Position numbers and translations under genes: made by a program. A DNA stretch of 49,322 bases from CAYUCJ01 sp049282265 (GTDB taxonomy: Bacteria > Desulfobacterota > DSM-4660 > Desulfatiglandales > Desulfatiglandaceae), in contig JBAPTR010000082.1 of NCBI GenBank assembly GCA_049282265.1, forward strand, positions 1 to 49,322, in the 5' to 3' direction. The notes under the pieces were generated by a model. That model was given only the letters and a program-made list of their open reading frames with translations. It had not been told where the DNA came from and made no database searches. How positions within the stretch are numbered: position 1 is the first letter of the stretch; the number at the start of each line of letters is the position of its first letter. Shown in pieces: positions 18,975 through 27,638 of this stretch.

Positions 18975-19085
18975 GGACTACGTCTCCTTCCCAGTGTTGT
19001 GGGTCTGCAGATTCATATCAACCGGTCTTCCCGAGAGGTAAGCAAGAATCGAGGTTCAGAGTTTACCATTTCAAATGGCAATGTG

Positions 19086-19366
19086 CTCGTAAAAAGCTGG
19101 TTTATGCCGCAATCGGCAACGTATGAGCAAAAAAGTGGAGGAGAACCTGACACTCATTTTCAGACCCTTTCTAAACACTCCGCAGGGGATGGACGCCAAT
19201 TTGGTGTTCAATAGTAGCTATTAGTGAGCGCCAAAGCTTCCGGAGGCGTAAACCCCAAATAGCCGTCCATGTCGGCGTCTGGTGCCAAATCCACTATGAG
19301 AAAGTGTCTGAAAAAGACCCTCAGGTTCTCCTCCTGAGCTCCGGTGAATAAGACGACTTCGTTGGA
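19086..19366 (+). repeat. Dispersed palindromic repeat family 1, copy C
   Basis: This full-length copy matches 9120-9396. Its two halves are complementary: 19137-19210 pairs with roughly 19249-19335 (GGAGGAGAACCTGA against TCAGGTTCTCCTCC, and ATGGACGCCAATTTGG against CCAAATAGCCGTCCAT). No gene is seen between 18975 and the promoter at 19505. Confidence 0.8.
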
Positions 19367-19504
19367 AAGGAGAAAAAGATCGAAAAAAAAATTGAGGAAG
19401 GTAAATCCTGGAATATCTTACTTCCTGGAGAAATATCCGGCCTCCGGTCCTCGCAGCATCCTTTGTCTCGAAACAGGTAACGGATGTAAAGGTCGCCAGT
19501 ATTA

Positions 19505-19533
19505 TTGACACACTGTTCGAAATTACCTATACT
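19505..19533 (+). promoter_or_regulatory. Strong sigma-70-type promoter for the amidohydrolase gene
   Basis: TTGACA (19505-19510), 17 bases, then TATACT (19528-19533) is close to consensus. Transcription would start near 19540. This rules out the TTG at 19505 as a start codon and favours a start at 19577 or later. Confidence 0.7.
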
Positions 19534-19594
19534 CCAATTCCGAAAAGCGGATTCTTATCACCCTATATCTAGGACAATGAAGAGGAAAATGGGT

Positions 19595-21139
19595 ATGAAA
19601 CAAGCCGTTACCTTAGTGCGCGCAGGCCAATTTGTACCTGCCTATGACCGTCCCGCCATATCCAATGGTGCTATAGTCGTCGAAGGCAAGATAGTTAAAG
19701 AAACTGGGACCTATGATGAGCTCTTAAAACGGTATCCGAATGCCAATGAGATTGGGGGCGATCAATTTCTTCTAATACCTGGGCTGATCAATGGCCATGG
19801 CCATGGCCGAGGGTTGAGCGATTTCCAACGCGGCGCCCTTGATAACACTCTTGAATCGTGGTTGCTGGATACGCGCAAATACGTTCCAATATCCACATAT
19901 GATGATATTGCCTATTCTTCAGCGAGACTCTTGAAATCCGGTGTAACCACCACTATGCACAACCATATTCTCAAAGATCCTGTGCTCTATGAAGAAGAAT
20001 TCAAGGAAGCGTTAAAGGCATATCGTGATTCTGGGATCAGGCTCCAGTTCAATCCGGGTGTTCGAAATCAGAACCCGTTTATCTATGGAGACAACAAGGC
20101 ATTTATGGAAGGATTGCCTCCTAATCTAAAGGAGGCATTATCTTCTCCTTCTCCTGCCAAATCCTTTTCTGCTGAGAATTTTATTGAAGTGGTGGAGGAT
20201 TTTCATGATCGGTACAGTGACGCTATGTGTCGAATTGGTTTTGGACCACTTGCGCCGCAATGGTGCACAAAAGAACTCCTGCATGAAATAAAGCAAGCAG
20301 CTGAACGCCTGCACACTCCTATTCACGTCCACGCCGTACAATCTGTTTTTCAAAAATTTTACGGGCTCAAGTTCCTGGGGCGAACACTCATAGAGTACAT
20401 GAACGATATAGGATTCCTCGGCTATCCACTCGTCATCGGCCATTGTGTATGGCCAACATTAGATGATATAGAACTCCTTGCGAAAACCCACACGGCTGTG
20501 ACACACCACCCCTCATGCAATCTTCGAGTTAGGAATGGAATCTCCCCGGCATTCCATATGCTGCAAGCCGGTGTCTTGGTCGGCCTGGGATTGGATGGCA
20601 AATCCATTAATGACGACGACGACATGATCCAGGAAATGAAGGTTTGCTTTTTGCTTCATCGCATCCCTTCCCTGGAATTGAGTTCACCCCATATGACTGC
20701 ACGGACGGTCTTCCAAATGGCGACAGAGAATAATGCCAAGTTATTAGGCTTTGAACAGGAATTGGGCAGGCTTGAGCCTGGGCGTCTGGCGGACCTGGTG
20801 CTGTTGGATCATAAAAAGATGTGCTATCCATTTGTTGATCCCTGTCACGATCCGATAGAGACCCTCCTCTATCGCGGAAAGGGCAGCCATGTCCATACCG
20901 TTATGGTGAACGGACAAATTGTAGTTGAAGATGGAAAACTTTTGACACTTGATGAGGAAGCCATAGCATCCCGCCTCGCGAAGGCAGCCTCACGTCCCAG
21001 GACTGAGGGTGAAAAAGCCCTGATTCAGGCCATGGATGAATTGAAGTCCCATGTACTCAAGTACTACAGGGGATGGACCGAAAAGATAGAGCTTAAGCCA
21101 TACTTTGGCATCAATTCCTCAGTAAACGGGGACGAGTGA
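19595..21139 (+). CDS. Amidohydrolase family protein (TrzA/AtzA-like deaminase or amidase)
   Basis: This is a metal-dependent hydrolase with the amidohydrolase TIM-barrel. Visible ligands are the HxH pair in INGHGHGRG (residues 68 and 70), HVHAVQS, the histidine of IGHCVWP, the HHPSCNLR segment and GLGLDGKSINDDDD with the catalytic aspartate. The C-terminal FEQELGRLEPGRLADLVLLD strand is typical of the deaminase/chlorohydrolase branch. I choose ATG 19595 (514 residues) because AGAGGA lies 9 bases upstream; ATG 19577 is possible. It has its own promoter and converges on the PrpD/Liv operon. It may open or deaminate the compound imported by that system (inference). Confidence 0.82.
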   Translation: MKQAVTLVRAGQFVPAYDRPAISNGAIVVEGKIVKETGTYDELLKRYPNANEIGGDQFLLIPGLINGHGHGRGLSDFQRGALDNTLESWLLDTRKYVPISTYDDIAYSSARLLKSGVTTTMHNHILKDPVLYEEEFKEALKAYRDSGIRLQFNPGVRNQNPFIYGDNKAFMEGLPPNLKEALSSPSPAKSFSAENFIEVVEDFHDRYSDAMCRIGFGPLAPQWCTKELLHEIKQAAERLHTPIHVHAVQSVFQKFYGLKFLGRTLIEYMNDIGFLGYPLVIGHCVWPTLDDIELLAKTHTAVTHHPSCNLRVRNGISPAFHMLQAGVLVGLGLDGKSINDDDDMIQEMKVCFLLHRIPSLELSSPHMTARTVFQMATENNAKLLGFEQELGRLEPGRLADLVLLDHKKMCYPFVDPCHDPIETLLYRGKGSHVHTVMVNGQIVVEDGKLLTLDEEAIASRLAKAASRPRTEGEKALIQAMDELKSHVLKYYRGWTEKIELKPYFGINSSVNGDE

Positions 21140-21250
21140 TGAATCCGAGTTAGACCCTATGGGATGCAGATCCGGATACCATCCTTATAATCAAGCGATC
21201 GAGCCATTGTTTTACTTCAGACGGAATCCGCTCCTTTGTGATACCCATAT

Positions 21251-21360
21251 TGATGACGTCTCAAGACGTCATCATCGTGCCCATGGACGGGCAGAAAAAT
21301 CAATGGGGCACAACGCAACTCGTTGATTTGTAAGGAAACCGAAATCGCACTTTTTACGAT
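21251..21360 (+). repeat. Structured dispersed repeat family 2, copy E
   Basis: It begins with a perfect 11-bp hairpin TGATGACGTCT-CA-AGACGTCATCA (21251-21274). Next come TGCCC-ATGGAC-GGGCA and a tail TTGTAAGGAAACCGAAA. The same order occurs at 46864-47010. It lies between two convergent genes, so it may also end transcription. Nothing else is seen in 21140-21440. Confidence 0.7.
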
Positions 21361-21440
21361 TCCATGACTGACAGGCGCCGAAAGCAGGCCAAGATATTTC
21401 GTCATCGTTTCTAAGGATTCGTGGGAGATATAGGATATGC

Positions 21441-22799
21441 CTACTCCAGCGGGGCTAACAGGGTTGTCACTTGGTTAATATCCTCCAATTCCTCGGCAGT
21501 CATGAAATGTGAAAAGACCTTCTCAGCCGTTTCCTGTCCCCAAATAGGATCGACTAGCCTAAAATATTTCTTTTCCAAATCATCAGCACCGTATGGGTCT
21601 TCAAAATCTCCTTTATTCATAAATGTTTCCGCTTCGATCATCTCACCATTCACAAGTTTGATGCGAACCCGGGATGGCCTTCTATCCGGCATCATAGCGG
21701 TGAGATCAGGATCCTCTGAGACAGTCACCTTTTGCGCCAAGGCCCTTGTAGTGGGATCATTAACAGCCTTAGCCTTGAAGGATTCAATACCAGCTTCCCC
21801 ATGGACAATATATGTTGATATGGCGAAGGGGATTGAAAATTTGGCTGCCAATGTGTTACCGGGGTTCTTGTCACACAATTGTGCAGCCAGTGAATAGGTC
21901 TTAACTTCAATGCTGTCTATCTCGTCGGGTCTGATGACTCCTTCTCGCCTCCCGGCAATGATCTTCTCTAAAGCGTCCAGGCTGCCATGGTTGTATCTGC
22001 AACAGGCATGAAGCTTAAAATAATTTCGGGTGATTTCAAATCGCCTGCCAAGTGCCTCTGTCATAATCTCCGGATTAAAAGAGTCCGAAATTACTGAACC
22101 AAATATGGTCTTCAGTCCGTCTGCTTCTCCGGTAAATCCGGATTGGACGAGATCATGTGCGAAAATCCCCATATAGGCACTCACGCCGGCATAAACATTA
22201 CGAACCGTTCCTCCCTCAAGCATCGTTCGACGGCTCGTTGCGAGGCCAAGAGATGAGCTTACATTGATGATCTCTTTCATAGCAGGTTCTTTGTAGCCCA
22301 TCAATTTGGCCACAGCGACTGCAGCCCCGACAGTACCCCAAGTCCCATGAGGATGCATCGACATGCGTATCTTGCAGGCGATACCAATTCGAGCACATAC
22401 CTCGTAGCCAAGCACAAGAGCGGTCAGTAGTTCCTTTCCGGAAAGCCTGTTTTTTTCTGCTACAGCCAAGGCAGCAGGTACTACGTGTATGCTCGCATGG
22501 CCTCTGGCAAATTGATTGCCTTCATCAAGCTCAAGAAAAGTGCCTGCTGTTCCATTAATCAATCCGGCCTTGATCATTTCGGTTCGAATTCCCGCTCCAG
22601 GAAGTGTGGATTCACATGGCCCCCCCGGATAGACTTTCTTTTTGATCAGGGACTTAACTTCGTCCTCCTGCGACCCGGCCGCAATTACCGCCATGGTGTC
22701 TGCCAATACCTCTTTGGCTCGAGTAATGACCTCGGGGGGAAGGTCATCAAAGGATGTATCGCAAACATAGCTGGTTATGTGATCCAAGTAATCTCTCAT
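21441..22799 (-). CDS. MmgE/PrpD family protein (first of three)
   Basis: This 452-residue protein is of the family that includes 2-methylcitrate dehydratase, cis-aconitate decarboxylase and iminodisuccinate epimerase. The all-helical N-domain holds the active-site segment LELDEGNQFARGHASIHVVPAALAVAE (acidic residues and His). Further family features are HPHGTWGTVGAA, the ARTSRR-like SRRTMLEGGTVRN stretch and the KLHACCRYNHGSLDA segment. The start at 22799 has AGGAG upstream. It is the last gene of the long minus-strand block, after livF. Reactions in this family are hydration/dehydration, decarboxylation or epimerisation at a carboxylated carbon. Which one applies is open. Confidence 0.82.
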   Translation of the reverse strand: MRDYLDHITSYVCDTSFDDLPPEVITRAKEVLADTMAVIAAGSQEDEVKSLIKKKVYPGGPCESTLPGAGIRTEMIKAGLINGTAGTFLELDEGNQFARGHASIHVVPAALAVAEKNRLSGKELLTALVLGYEVCARIGIACKIRMSMHPHGTWGTVGAAVAVAKLMGYKEPAMKEIINVSSSLGLATSRRTMLEGGTVRNVYAGVSAYMGIFAHDLVQSGFTGEADGLKTIFGSVISDSFNPEIMTEALGRRFEITRNYFKLHACCRYNHGSLDALEKIIAGRREGVIRPDEIDSIEVKTYSLAAQLCDKNPGNTLAAKFSIPFAISTYIVHGEAGIESFKAKAVNDPTTRALAQKVTVSEDPDLTAMMPDRRPSRVRIKLVNGEMIEAETFMNKGDFEDPYGADDLEKKYFRLVDPIWGQETAEKVFSHFMTAEELEDINQVTTLLAPLE

Positions 22800-22912
22800 T
22801 TCAGTTCTCCTGTCAGTAACCTGAGTTGCGGGTTAACTTACGTACATTGCATTGCAAATTACGGCTTCTTGGGGCTTCACGGGGTATAAGTCTCTTCAAA
22901 ATCGTTCTTCTT

Positions 22913-23617
22913 TTACAAGCCAAGATAAAGTGTTTTGACATGGGAATTTGATAAAAGGTCTTTTCCTGTCCCGGAGAGGGCAATATGGCCTTCCTCCAAG
23001 ACAAAACTTTGATGGGAAAGGGCAAGGGCCTGTGAAACGTTCTGTTCCACCACAAGAACCGTAATCCCATTACCATTTATCTTTTCAATAATACTAAACA
23101 TTTCATCAACAATAATTGGGGCAAGGCCCAGGGATGGCTCATCAAGGATCAGCAATTTCGGTCTTGACATCAGCCCACGCGCTATGGCCAGCATCTGTTG
23201 CTCTCCGCCGGACAAAGTGCCTGCCGTTTGTTTCTTTCGGTTACTAAGGATAGGAAACATTTCCATCACTATTCTGAGAGATTGTTTGCGAAAAGATTTC
23301 GGTCCCTTCAAATATGATCCCATTTCAAGGTTCTCCAGGGATGTGAGAGTTGGAAAGATTCTACGACCCTCCGGAACTTGAACCAACCCCATTCCCACAC
23401 GTGAATAGGGTTTACTATGGGTTATGTCCTGTCCCATAAACCGGATAGAGCCTTTCCGTGCGGAGATGATACCGGAAATGGCATTAACAGTAGTTGTTTT
23501 TCCAGCGCCGTTGCTTCCAAGAAGGGACACGATTTTCTTCTCTTCAATATTAAAAGTCACCGCCCTCAAGACTTGGACCTGTCCGTAAAAGACGTCGATA
23601 TGGTCTACGCTCAACAA
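22913..23617 (-). CDS. livF: Branched-chain amino acid-type ABC transporter ATPase LivF
   Basis: This 234-residue cytoplasmic ATPase has Walker A GSNGAGKTT, signature LSGGEQQMLAIARGL and Walker B LLILDEPSLGLAP. This is the LivF pattern (SLGLAP). It starts with TTG 23617 inside the end of livG, so translation is coupled. It powers import with livG, livH and livM. Confidence 0.9.
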   Translation of the reverse strand: MLSVDHIDVFYGQVQVLRAVTFNIEEKKIVSLLGSNGAGKTTTVNAISGIISARKGSIRFMGQDITHSKPYSRVGMGLVQVPEGRRIFPTLTSLENLEMGSYLKGPKSFRKQSLRIVMEMFPILSNRKKQTAGTLSGGEQQMLAIARGLMSRPKLLILDEPSLGLAPIIVDEMFSIIEKINGNGITVLVVEQNVSQALALSHQSFVLEEGHIALSGTGKDLLSNSHVKTLYLGL

Positions 23618-24342
23618 GAATACGCCCCTTTCCCTAGATAAGCCTCAATGACATTCTTGTCTTCGCAAACGGCACGCGGTTCTCCATCAGCGATACACAC
23701 GCCGTGATGGATTACGACAATTCGATCACTTAGCCCCATAATAACCCGCATGTGATGTTCTATAATGAAGATGGAAGTCCCTTTTTCTCGAATCTTATGG
23801 ACCAATTCTATGATGTCTGTCTGCTCTTTAGGGTTCAGCCCGGCCATAACTTCATCAAGAAGTAACAGTTTAGGCTTGGTGCCCAAGGCACGCGCCAATT
23901 CCAATCTTTTCCTGTTTGGAGTCGAGAGGTTACTTGCTGGATCAAGGGCCTGTTTGTCAAGACCAACAAACTGCAAGATTTCCCAGGCACTTTTTTCGAC
24001 TTCTCCTATATCTGCAGTGCAATTATAACAGCCAACCGCCACGTTCTCCAGAGTCGAAAGATCACTGAAGGGTTTGACGATTTGGAAAGTTCTGGTAATG
24101 CCTATCTTGCAAATCTCATGGGGAGTCAGTCCCACCAGCTCCCTTTGCAGAAATTTTATGGTGCCCTGATCAGGCTTCAAAAACCCGGTTATGAGGTTGA
24201 AAAGGGTTGTCTTCCCGGCGCCATTTGGACCTATAAGGCCCAAAATTTCTCCAGGTACCAGTTTCACCGAAAGATTCGAAATAGCTTTAAGGCCTCTAAA
24301 CGACTTTGAAAGGGATGCCACATCTAACAGTAAATTCTTCAT
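23611..24342 (-). CDS. livG: Branched-chain amino acid-type ABC transporter ATPase LivG
   Basis: This 243-residue ATPase has Walker A GPNGAGKTT and Walker B LLLLDEVMAGLNP, the LivG signature. The C-loop reads LSTPNRKRLELARAL instead of LSGGQ, a variant seen in part of the LivG group. The C-terminal YLGKGA end is typical. It overlaps livM by 4 bases and livF by 7. Confidence 0.9.
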   Translation of the reverse strand: MKNLLLDVASLSKSFRGLKAISNLSVKLVPGEILGLIGPNGAGKTTLFNLITGFLKPDQGTIKFLQRELVGLTPHEICKIGITRTFQIVKPFSDLSTLENVAVGCYNCTADIGEVEKSAWEILQFVGLDKQALDPASNLSTPNRKRLELARALGTKPKLLLLDEVMAGLNPKEQTDIIELVHKIREKGTSIFIIEHHMRVIMGLSDRIVVIHHGVCIADGEPRAVCEDKNVIEAYLGKGAYSC

Positions 24343-25364
24343 GTGCTCAACTTGCCCCTAAACCCGAACCCGGAGAGCGCTTTCCTTGCAAACCCCAGGA
24401 TTCCATTTGGAAGAAACATAATGACGATCACCAGGACCACGCCATAAATCATTAGATGTACACCACTATAGGATTGAAAAGCCAGCCGAGTCACCTCGGA
24501 AAGGGGTGTCAAGAGTGCAGACCCCAGCAAGGGCCCCAGGACAGTACCCGGCCCTCCGATGATTGGCGGGAGCATGATCTCAACCGAGTTTGCCACGCCA
24601 AAGGTGCTGTCTGGGCCTATATAAAGAATATATTGAGCGTATATGGTGCCTCCTATCGCAGTCATACCCGCACTTATTGCCATTGCTACCATCTGTGTTT
24701 TAAAGGTGTTTACGCCCAGTGCCTCGGCCGCATCATGCTCCTCCCTTGTGGCCAGAAAATAGAGGCCCATACGGGTACCTTCGATCCACCAAACCAGGAA
24801 AAGGGAACCAAGCATCAGCCAGAGAGAGATGAAGTAAAAAGGCGTTTTGCTGATAAATTGCATAAGCGAAGGGCAACTCCCTCTTAACGGAATTAAAAGA
24901 CCGGAAGCGCCTCCCACAGCAGACCAGGCCATAGCAATCATATGGAAGATCTCGGCAAAAGCCAGCATGATGAGAGCAAAAAACGGACCCTTGAGATGAT
25001 AACGAAAGCTGAGAAAACCGAAAAATAGTCCGAAAATGATCCCTGCAGCGCAAGAAACAAAAATCCCAAACCAGGGGCTGAGGCCGAAATGAATGAATAG
25101 AAGTGTCGAGACGTAGGCGCCAATCCCAAAAAATACGGAATGCCCGAAGGAAAATTGACCCGCATACCCGCCCAAAACATTCCATCCCTCCCCCATGATC
25201 GTGTAAAGAAAAATCATGATCATGATATGCAAGATGTTCGGTACGACCCAAGGCAGGATATGAAGAACCACCAGTGCAATTCCTATTGTGATCCATGTCC
25301 GGGGGTAAAACTTTCGTTTCAGGTAACCGGTCTGCTCTGGAATGTCAGGCATCTTTTCTCCCAA
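24339..25364 (-). CDS. livM: Branched-chain amino acid-type ABC permease LivM
   Basis: This is a 341-residue membrane protein of the LivM type with about 9-10 helices. Family motifs are AGQFSFGHSVFFGIGAYVSTLLF and the EAA-like loop EEHDAAEALGVNTFKTQMVA. The C-terminal GGPGTVLGPLLGSALLTPL is also typical. It overlaps livH by 20 bases. A start at 25352 (MPDIPEQ) is equally plausible. With LivH it forms the channel of the importer. Confidence 0.9.
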   Translation of the reverse strand: MGEKMPDIPEQTGYLKRKFYPRTWITIGIALVVLHILPWVVPNILHIMIMIFLYTIMGEGWNVLGGYAGQFSFGHSVFFGIGAYVSTLLFIHFGLSPWFGIFVSCAAGIIFGLFFGFLSFRYHLKGPFFALIMLAFAEIFHMIAMAWSAVGGASGLLIPLRGSCPSLMQFISKTPFYFISLWLMLGSLFLVWWIEGTRMGLYFLATREEHDAAEALGVNTFKTQMVAMAISAGMTAIGGTIYAQYILYIGPDSTFGVANSVEIMLPPIIGGPGTVLGPLLGSALLTPLSEVTRLAFQSYSGVHLMIYGVVLVIVIMFLPNGILGFARKALSGFGFRGKLST

Positions 25365-26217
25365 ATAATCCTGTGGGTTTAAAGAGAAGAATAAGTATAA
25401 AGATGATGAACGAGATGATGGATTTCATCCCACCGGGCAGAAAGATTGCTCCCACGCTATCAGCTATCCCGATAATGAGGCCGCCAACAAACGCACCCGG
25501 AACATTGCCCATACCCCCCAAAACCACCACAACGAAAGCCGTAATAACGAAAAGCCATCCTGCATAAGGATAGACTGGTATAAAAGGGGTGATAGCTGCA
25601 CCTGAAACGCCGGCGCATGCGGCCCCAATTCCAAAAGTGATTATATAAATTCGTTGAATATTGATCCCCATAAGAAGAGAACCTCTGGGCTCTTCGCTGG
25701 CGGCACGAATTGCTTTCCCTAGGTCCGTCCTCGTAAGTATGAGATAAATTATGGCTGCCAACAATATCGCAACGCCAAAAGCCAAGAGCTTAACCAAAGA
25801 TATGGAAATATCGCCGATATAGAAATTGATCTCGGAATAGGGCGTCTGCATGACCCTGTAGTCGGGTGACCAGAGAAAAACCGCAAGATTTTCCAGAAAG
25901 AGGGAGACGCCCAGGGTCAGCAGGAGCTGATTATGTTCAGGGGCGTCAAGAATGGGGTTGATTAGAAATTTCTGAAAAGCAACACCAATGATGAACAAGA
26001 CAACAAATGAAATCAAAATAGAGGCATAAGGATTCAGATGGAACATCATAACAGACCAGTATGAAGTGTACATGCCTAGCATGATAAGGGATCCATGGGC
26101 AAAATTAACTACTTTCATGACTCCAAAAACAAGCGTCAGCCCAATAGCCATTAGACTGTATACGCCCCCGATCAAAAGCCCATTCAAGAGCGACTGCAAG
26201 ACGAATGAATAGGTCAT
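25345..26217 (-). CDS. livH: Branched-chain amino acid-type ABC permease LivH
   Basis: This 290-residue membrane protein has the LivH start LLNGLLIGGVYSLMAIGLTLVFGVMKVVNFAHG, the RAASEEPRGSLLMGINI cytoplasmic loop and the GGMGNVPGAFVGGLIIG segment. It is preceded, after a stem-loop, by the receptor gene livK and followed by livM in the same operon. Confidence 0.9.
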   Translation of the reverse strand: MTYSFVLQSLLNGLLIGGVYSLMAIGLTLVFGVMKVVNFAHGSLIMLGMYTSYWSVMMFHLNPYASILISFVVLFIIGVAFQKFLINPILDAPEHNQLLLTLGVSLFLENLAVFLWSPDYRVMQTPYSEINFYIGDISISLVKLLAFGVAILLAAIIYLILTRTDLGKAIRAASEEPRGSLLMGINIQRIYIITFGIGAACAGVSGAAITPFIPVYPYAGWLFVITAFVVVVLGGMGNVPGAFVGGLIIGIADSVGAIFLPGGMKSIISFIIFILILLFKPTGLFGRKDA

Positions 26218-26242
26218 AGACTTGAATCCATTATTGATGAAA

Positions 26243-26272
26243 CCAGAGAGCGGCAGAAAAGCCGCTCTCTGG
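26243..26272 (-). promoter_or_regulatory. Intercistronic stem-loop between livK and livH
   Basis: A perfect 12-bp stem CCAGAGAGCGGC/GCCGCTCTCTGG with a 6-base loop lies between the livK stop and the livH start. No T-run follows on the minus strand. Such hairpins often protect the receptor mRNA 3' end or attenuate transcription, giving more binding protein than permease. Confidence 0.75.
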
Positions 26273-26286
26273 AAGATGCCTCCATG

Positions 26287-27555
26287 TTACTTATAAGCCG
26301 GTTGAGGGAAAACCCACTTGGCCTCAGCATATTCCTCCGGCCAAACCACGACAACTTTTCCATTAAGAACCTGCTTGACCACCGCTTGTGCGTTCTTATT
26401 CTGCCCATCCGGTCCAAAAACAATGGGCCCTTGCGGCAAGATGTGATCAGTCATGTTTGTATTGGTCAAGGCATCTCTAATAGCCTTGCGATCCCGGGAC
26501 TTGGCCCGCTCAAGGGCATCGGCCACCACATAAACCGCCTCATAAGCAAAGACTGTTGAAGGCCCCATTCCCGTTCCATACATCTCCTTGTAGTGGGCAA
26601 AAGCCTTTCTGGAAAGGGCGCTCTTGGGATTGGCTCCGTAGTTGCCATCCATTACATATTCCGTCATTTTTCCCAATTCTTTGACAAACTTAGGCGCACT
26701 GAAAGCCCCATTCCCACAACCAATAATACCTTTTGCCCTGAGCCTCATATTCCTCATGGTCTTTAGTACGCGTACCCCATCGCCAAAGTACCCGGTGTCC
26801 ATTACGATATCGGCACCAGCCTGCTTTATCTTACCCACTTCAGTAGACACATCAACGGCGCTAGGTGAATACGGGACGTTTTTGACGACTTTCATGCCAT
26901 ATTTTGGTGCATAATTCACTACATGGCCTGATAAGGAACTACCAAACTCCGTGTTGTCGTGCAGGTACGCTATGGTTTCCACTTTTACGCCCGCTGCCTT
27001 AGCTATCTCACTGATATATCTGACTGTCTGGGCTGCCATTTGTTCCGCGTCGGGTTGAACGCGAAAAGTATACTTGAAGCCCCGTGCTGTCACCTCATCC
27101 GCGACCGCCACAGTCACCACGAAGGGGACTTGATATTTTTCAGCTATTTCACAAGCAACCAGAGTTACAGCTGATTGATAGCAACCCATGATAGCTACAG
27201 CTCCAGCCCTGTACAAACGCTCTACGGCGGGGACTGCCAAATTGGGTTTGCCTCCACTATCCTCGTTGAGCAGTTTCAGTTTTGCGCCGTCTAGTGATTT
27301 GATTCCCCCACTGTCATTGATTTCTTTAGTGGCCAGCATAAGCCCTTTCTTGAGTTCTTGACCATCAAATCCCAAAAATCCTGAAAGCGGGTGAATGGCA
27401 CCGATAACAATCTCCGGTGGCGTGGCCCCTCTAAGCACACTGGGGAAACCAATCAAACCGAGTGCGGCAGCGGCCCCCCCCATTGCCGCAGTGCCTTTGA
27501 TAAAGTCCCGACGTGTCATCCCTTTTTTTTCAGAGCTCTTCTCACGATGTTGCAT
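26287..27555 (-). CDS. livK: ABC transporter substrate-binding protein (LivK family)
   Basis: This 422-residue periplasmic receptor belongs to the type-I (Leu/Ile/Val, amide, aromatic acid) binding proteins. The N-terminus has a twin-arginine-like motif TRRDFIKG before a hydrophobic Ala/Gly stretch ending at LRGA, so export by Tat is likely. The domain start IVIGAIHPLSGFLGFDGQELKKG is typical. The start at 27555 has GGAGG upstream. Relatives in catabolic operons bind amides, urea, aromatic acids or dicarboxylates as well as amino acids, so the ligand is probably the compound degraded by the neighbouring enzymes. Confidence 0.9.
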   Translation of the reverse strand: MQHREKSSEKKGMTRRDFIKGTAAMGGAAAALGLIGFPSVLRGATPPEIVIGAIHPLSGFLGFDGQELKKGLMLATKEINDSGGIKSLDGAKLKLLNEDSGGKPNLAVPAVERLYRAGAVAIMGCYQSAVTLVACEIAEKYQVPFVVTVAVADEVTARGFKYTFRVQPDAEQMAAQTVRYISEIAKAAGVKVETIAYLHDNTEFGSSLSGHVVNYAPKYGMKVVKNVPYSPSAVDVSTEVGKIKQAGADIVMDTGYFGDGVRVLKTMRNMRLRAKGIIGCGNGAFSAPKFVKELGKMTEYVMDGNYGANPKSALSRKAFAHYKEMYGTGMGPSTVFAYEAVYVVADALERAKSRDRKAIRDALTNTNMTDHILPQGPIVFGPDGQNKNAQAVVKQVLNGKVVVVWPEEYAEAKWVFPQPAYK

Positions 27556-27638
27556 GGCTACACCCTCCGTATCTAAAGGTTTAAGATCTAATCAAGCGTG
27601 AGCGGTGTGCTCCAATTACCCACCCATAACAAACCGGT

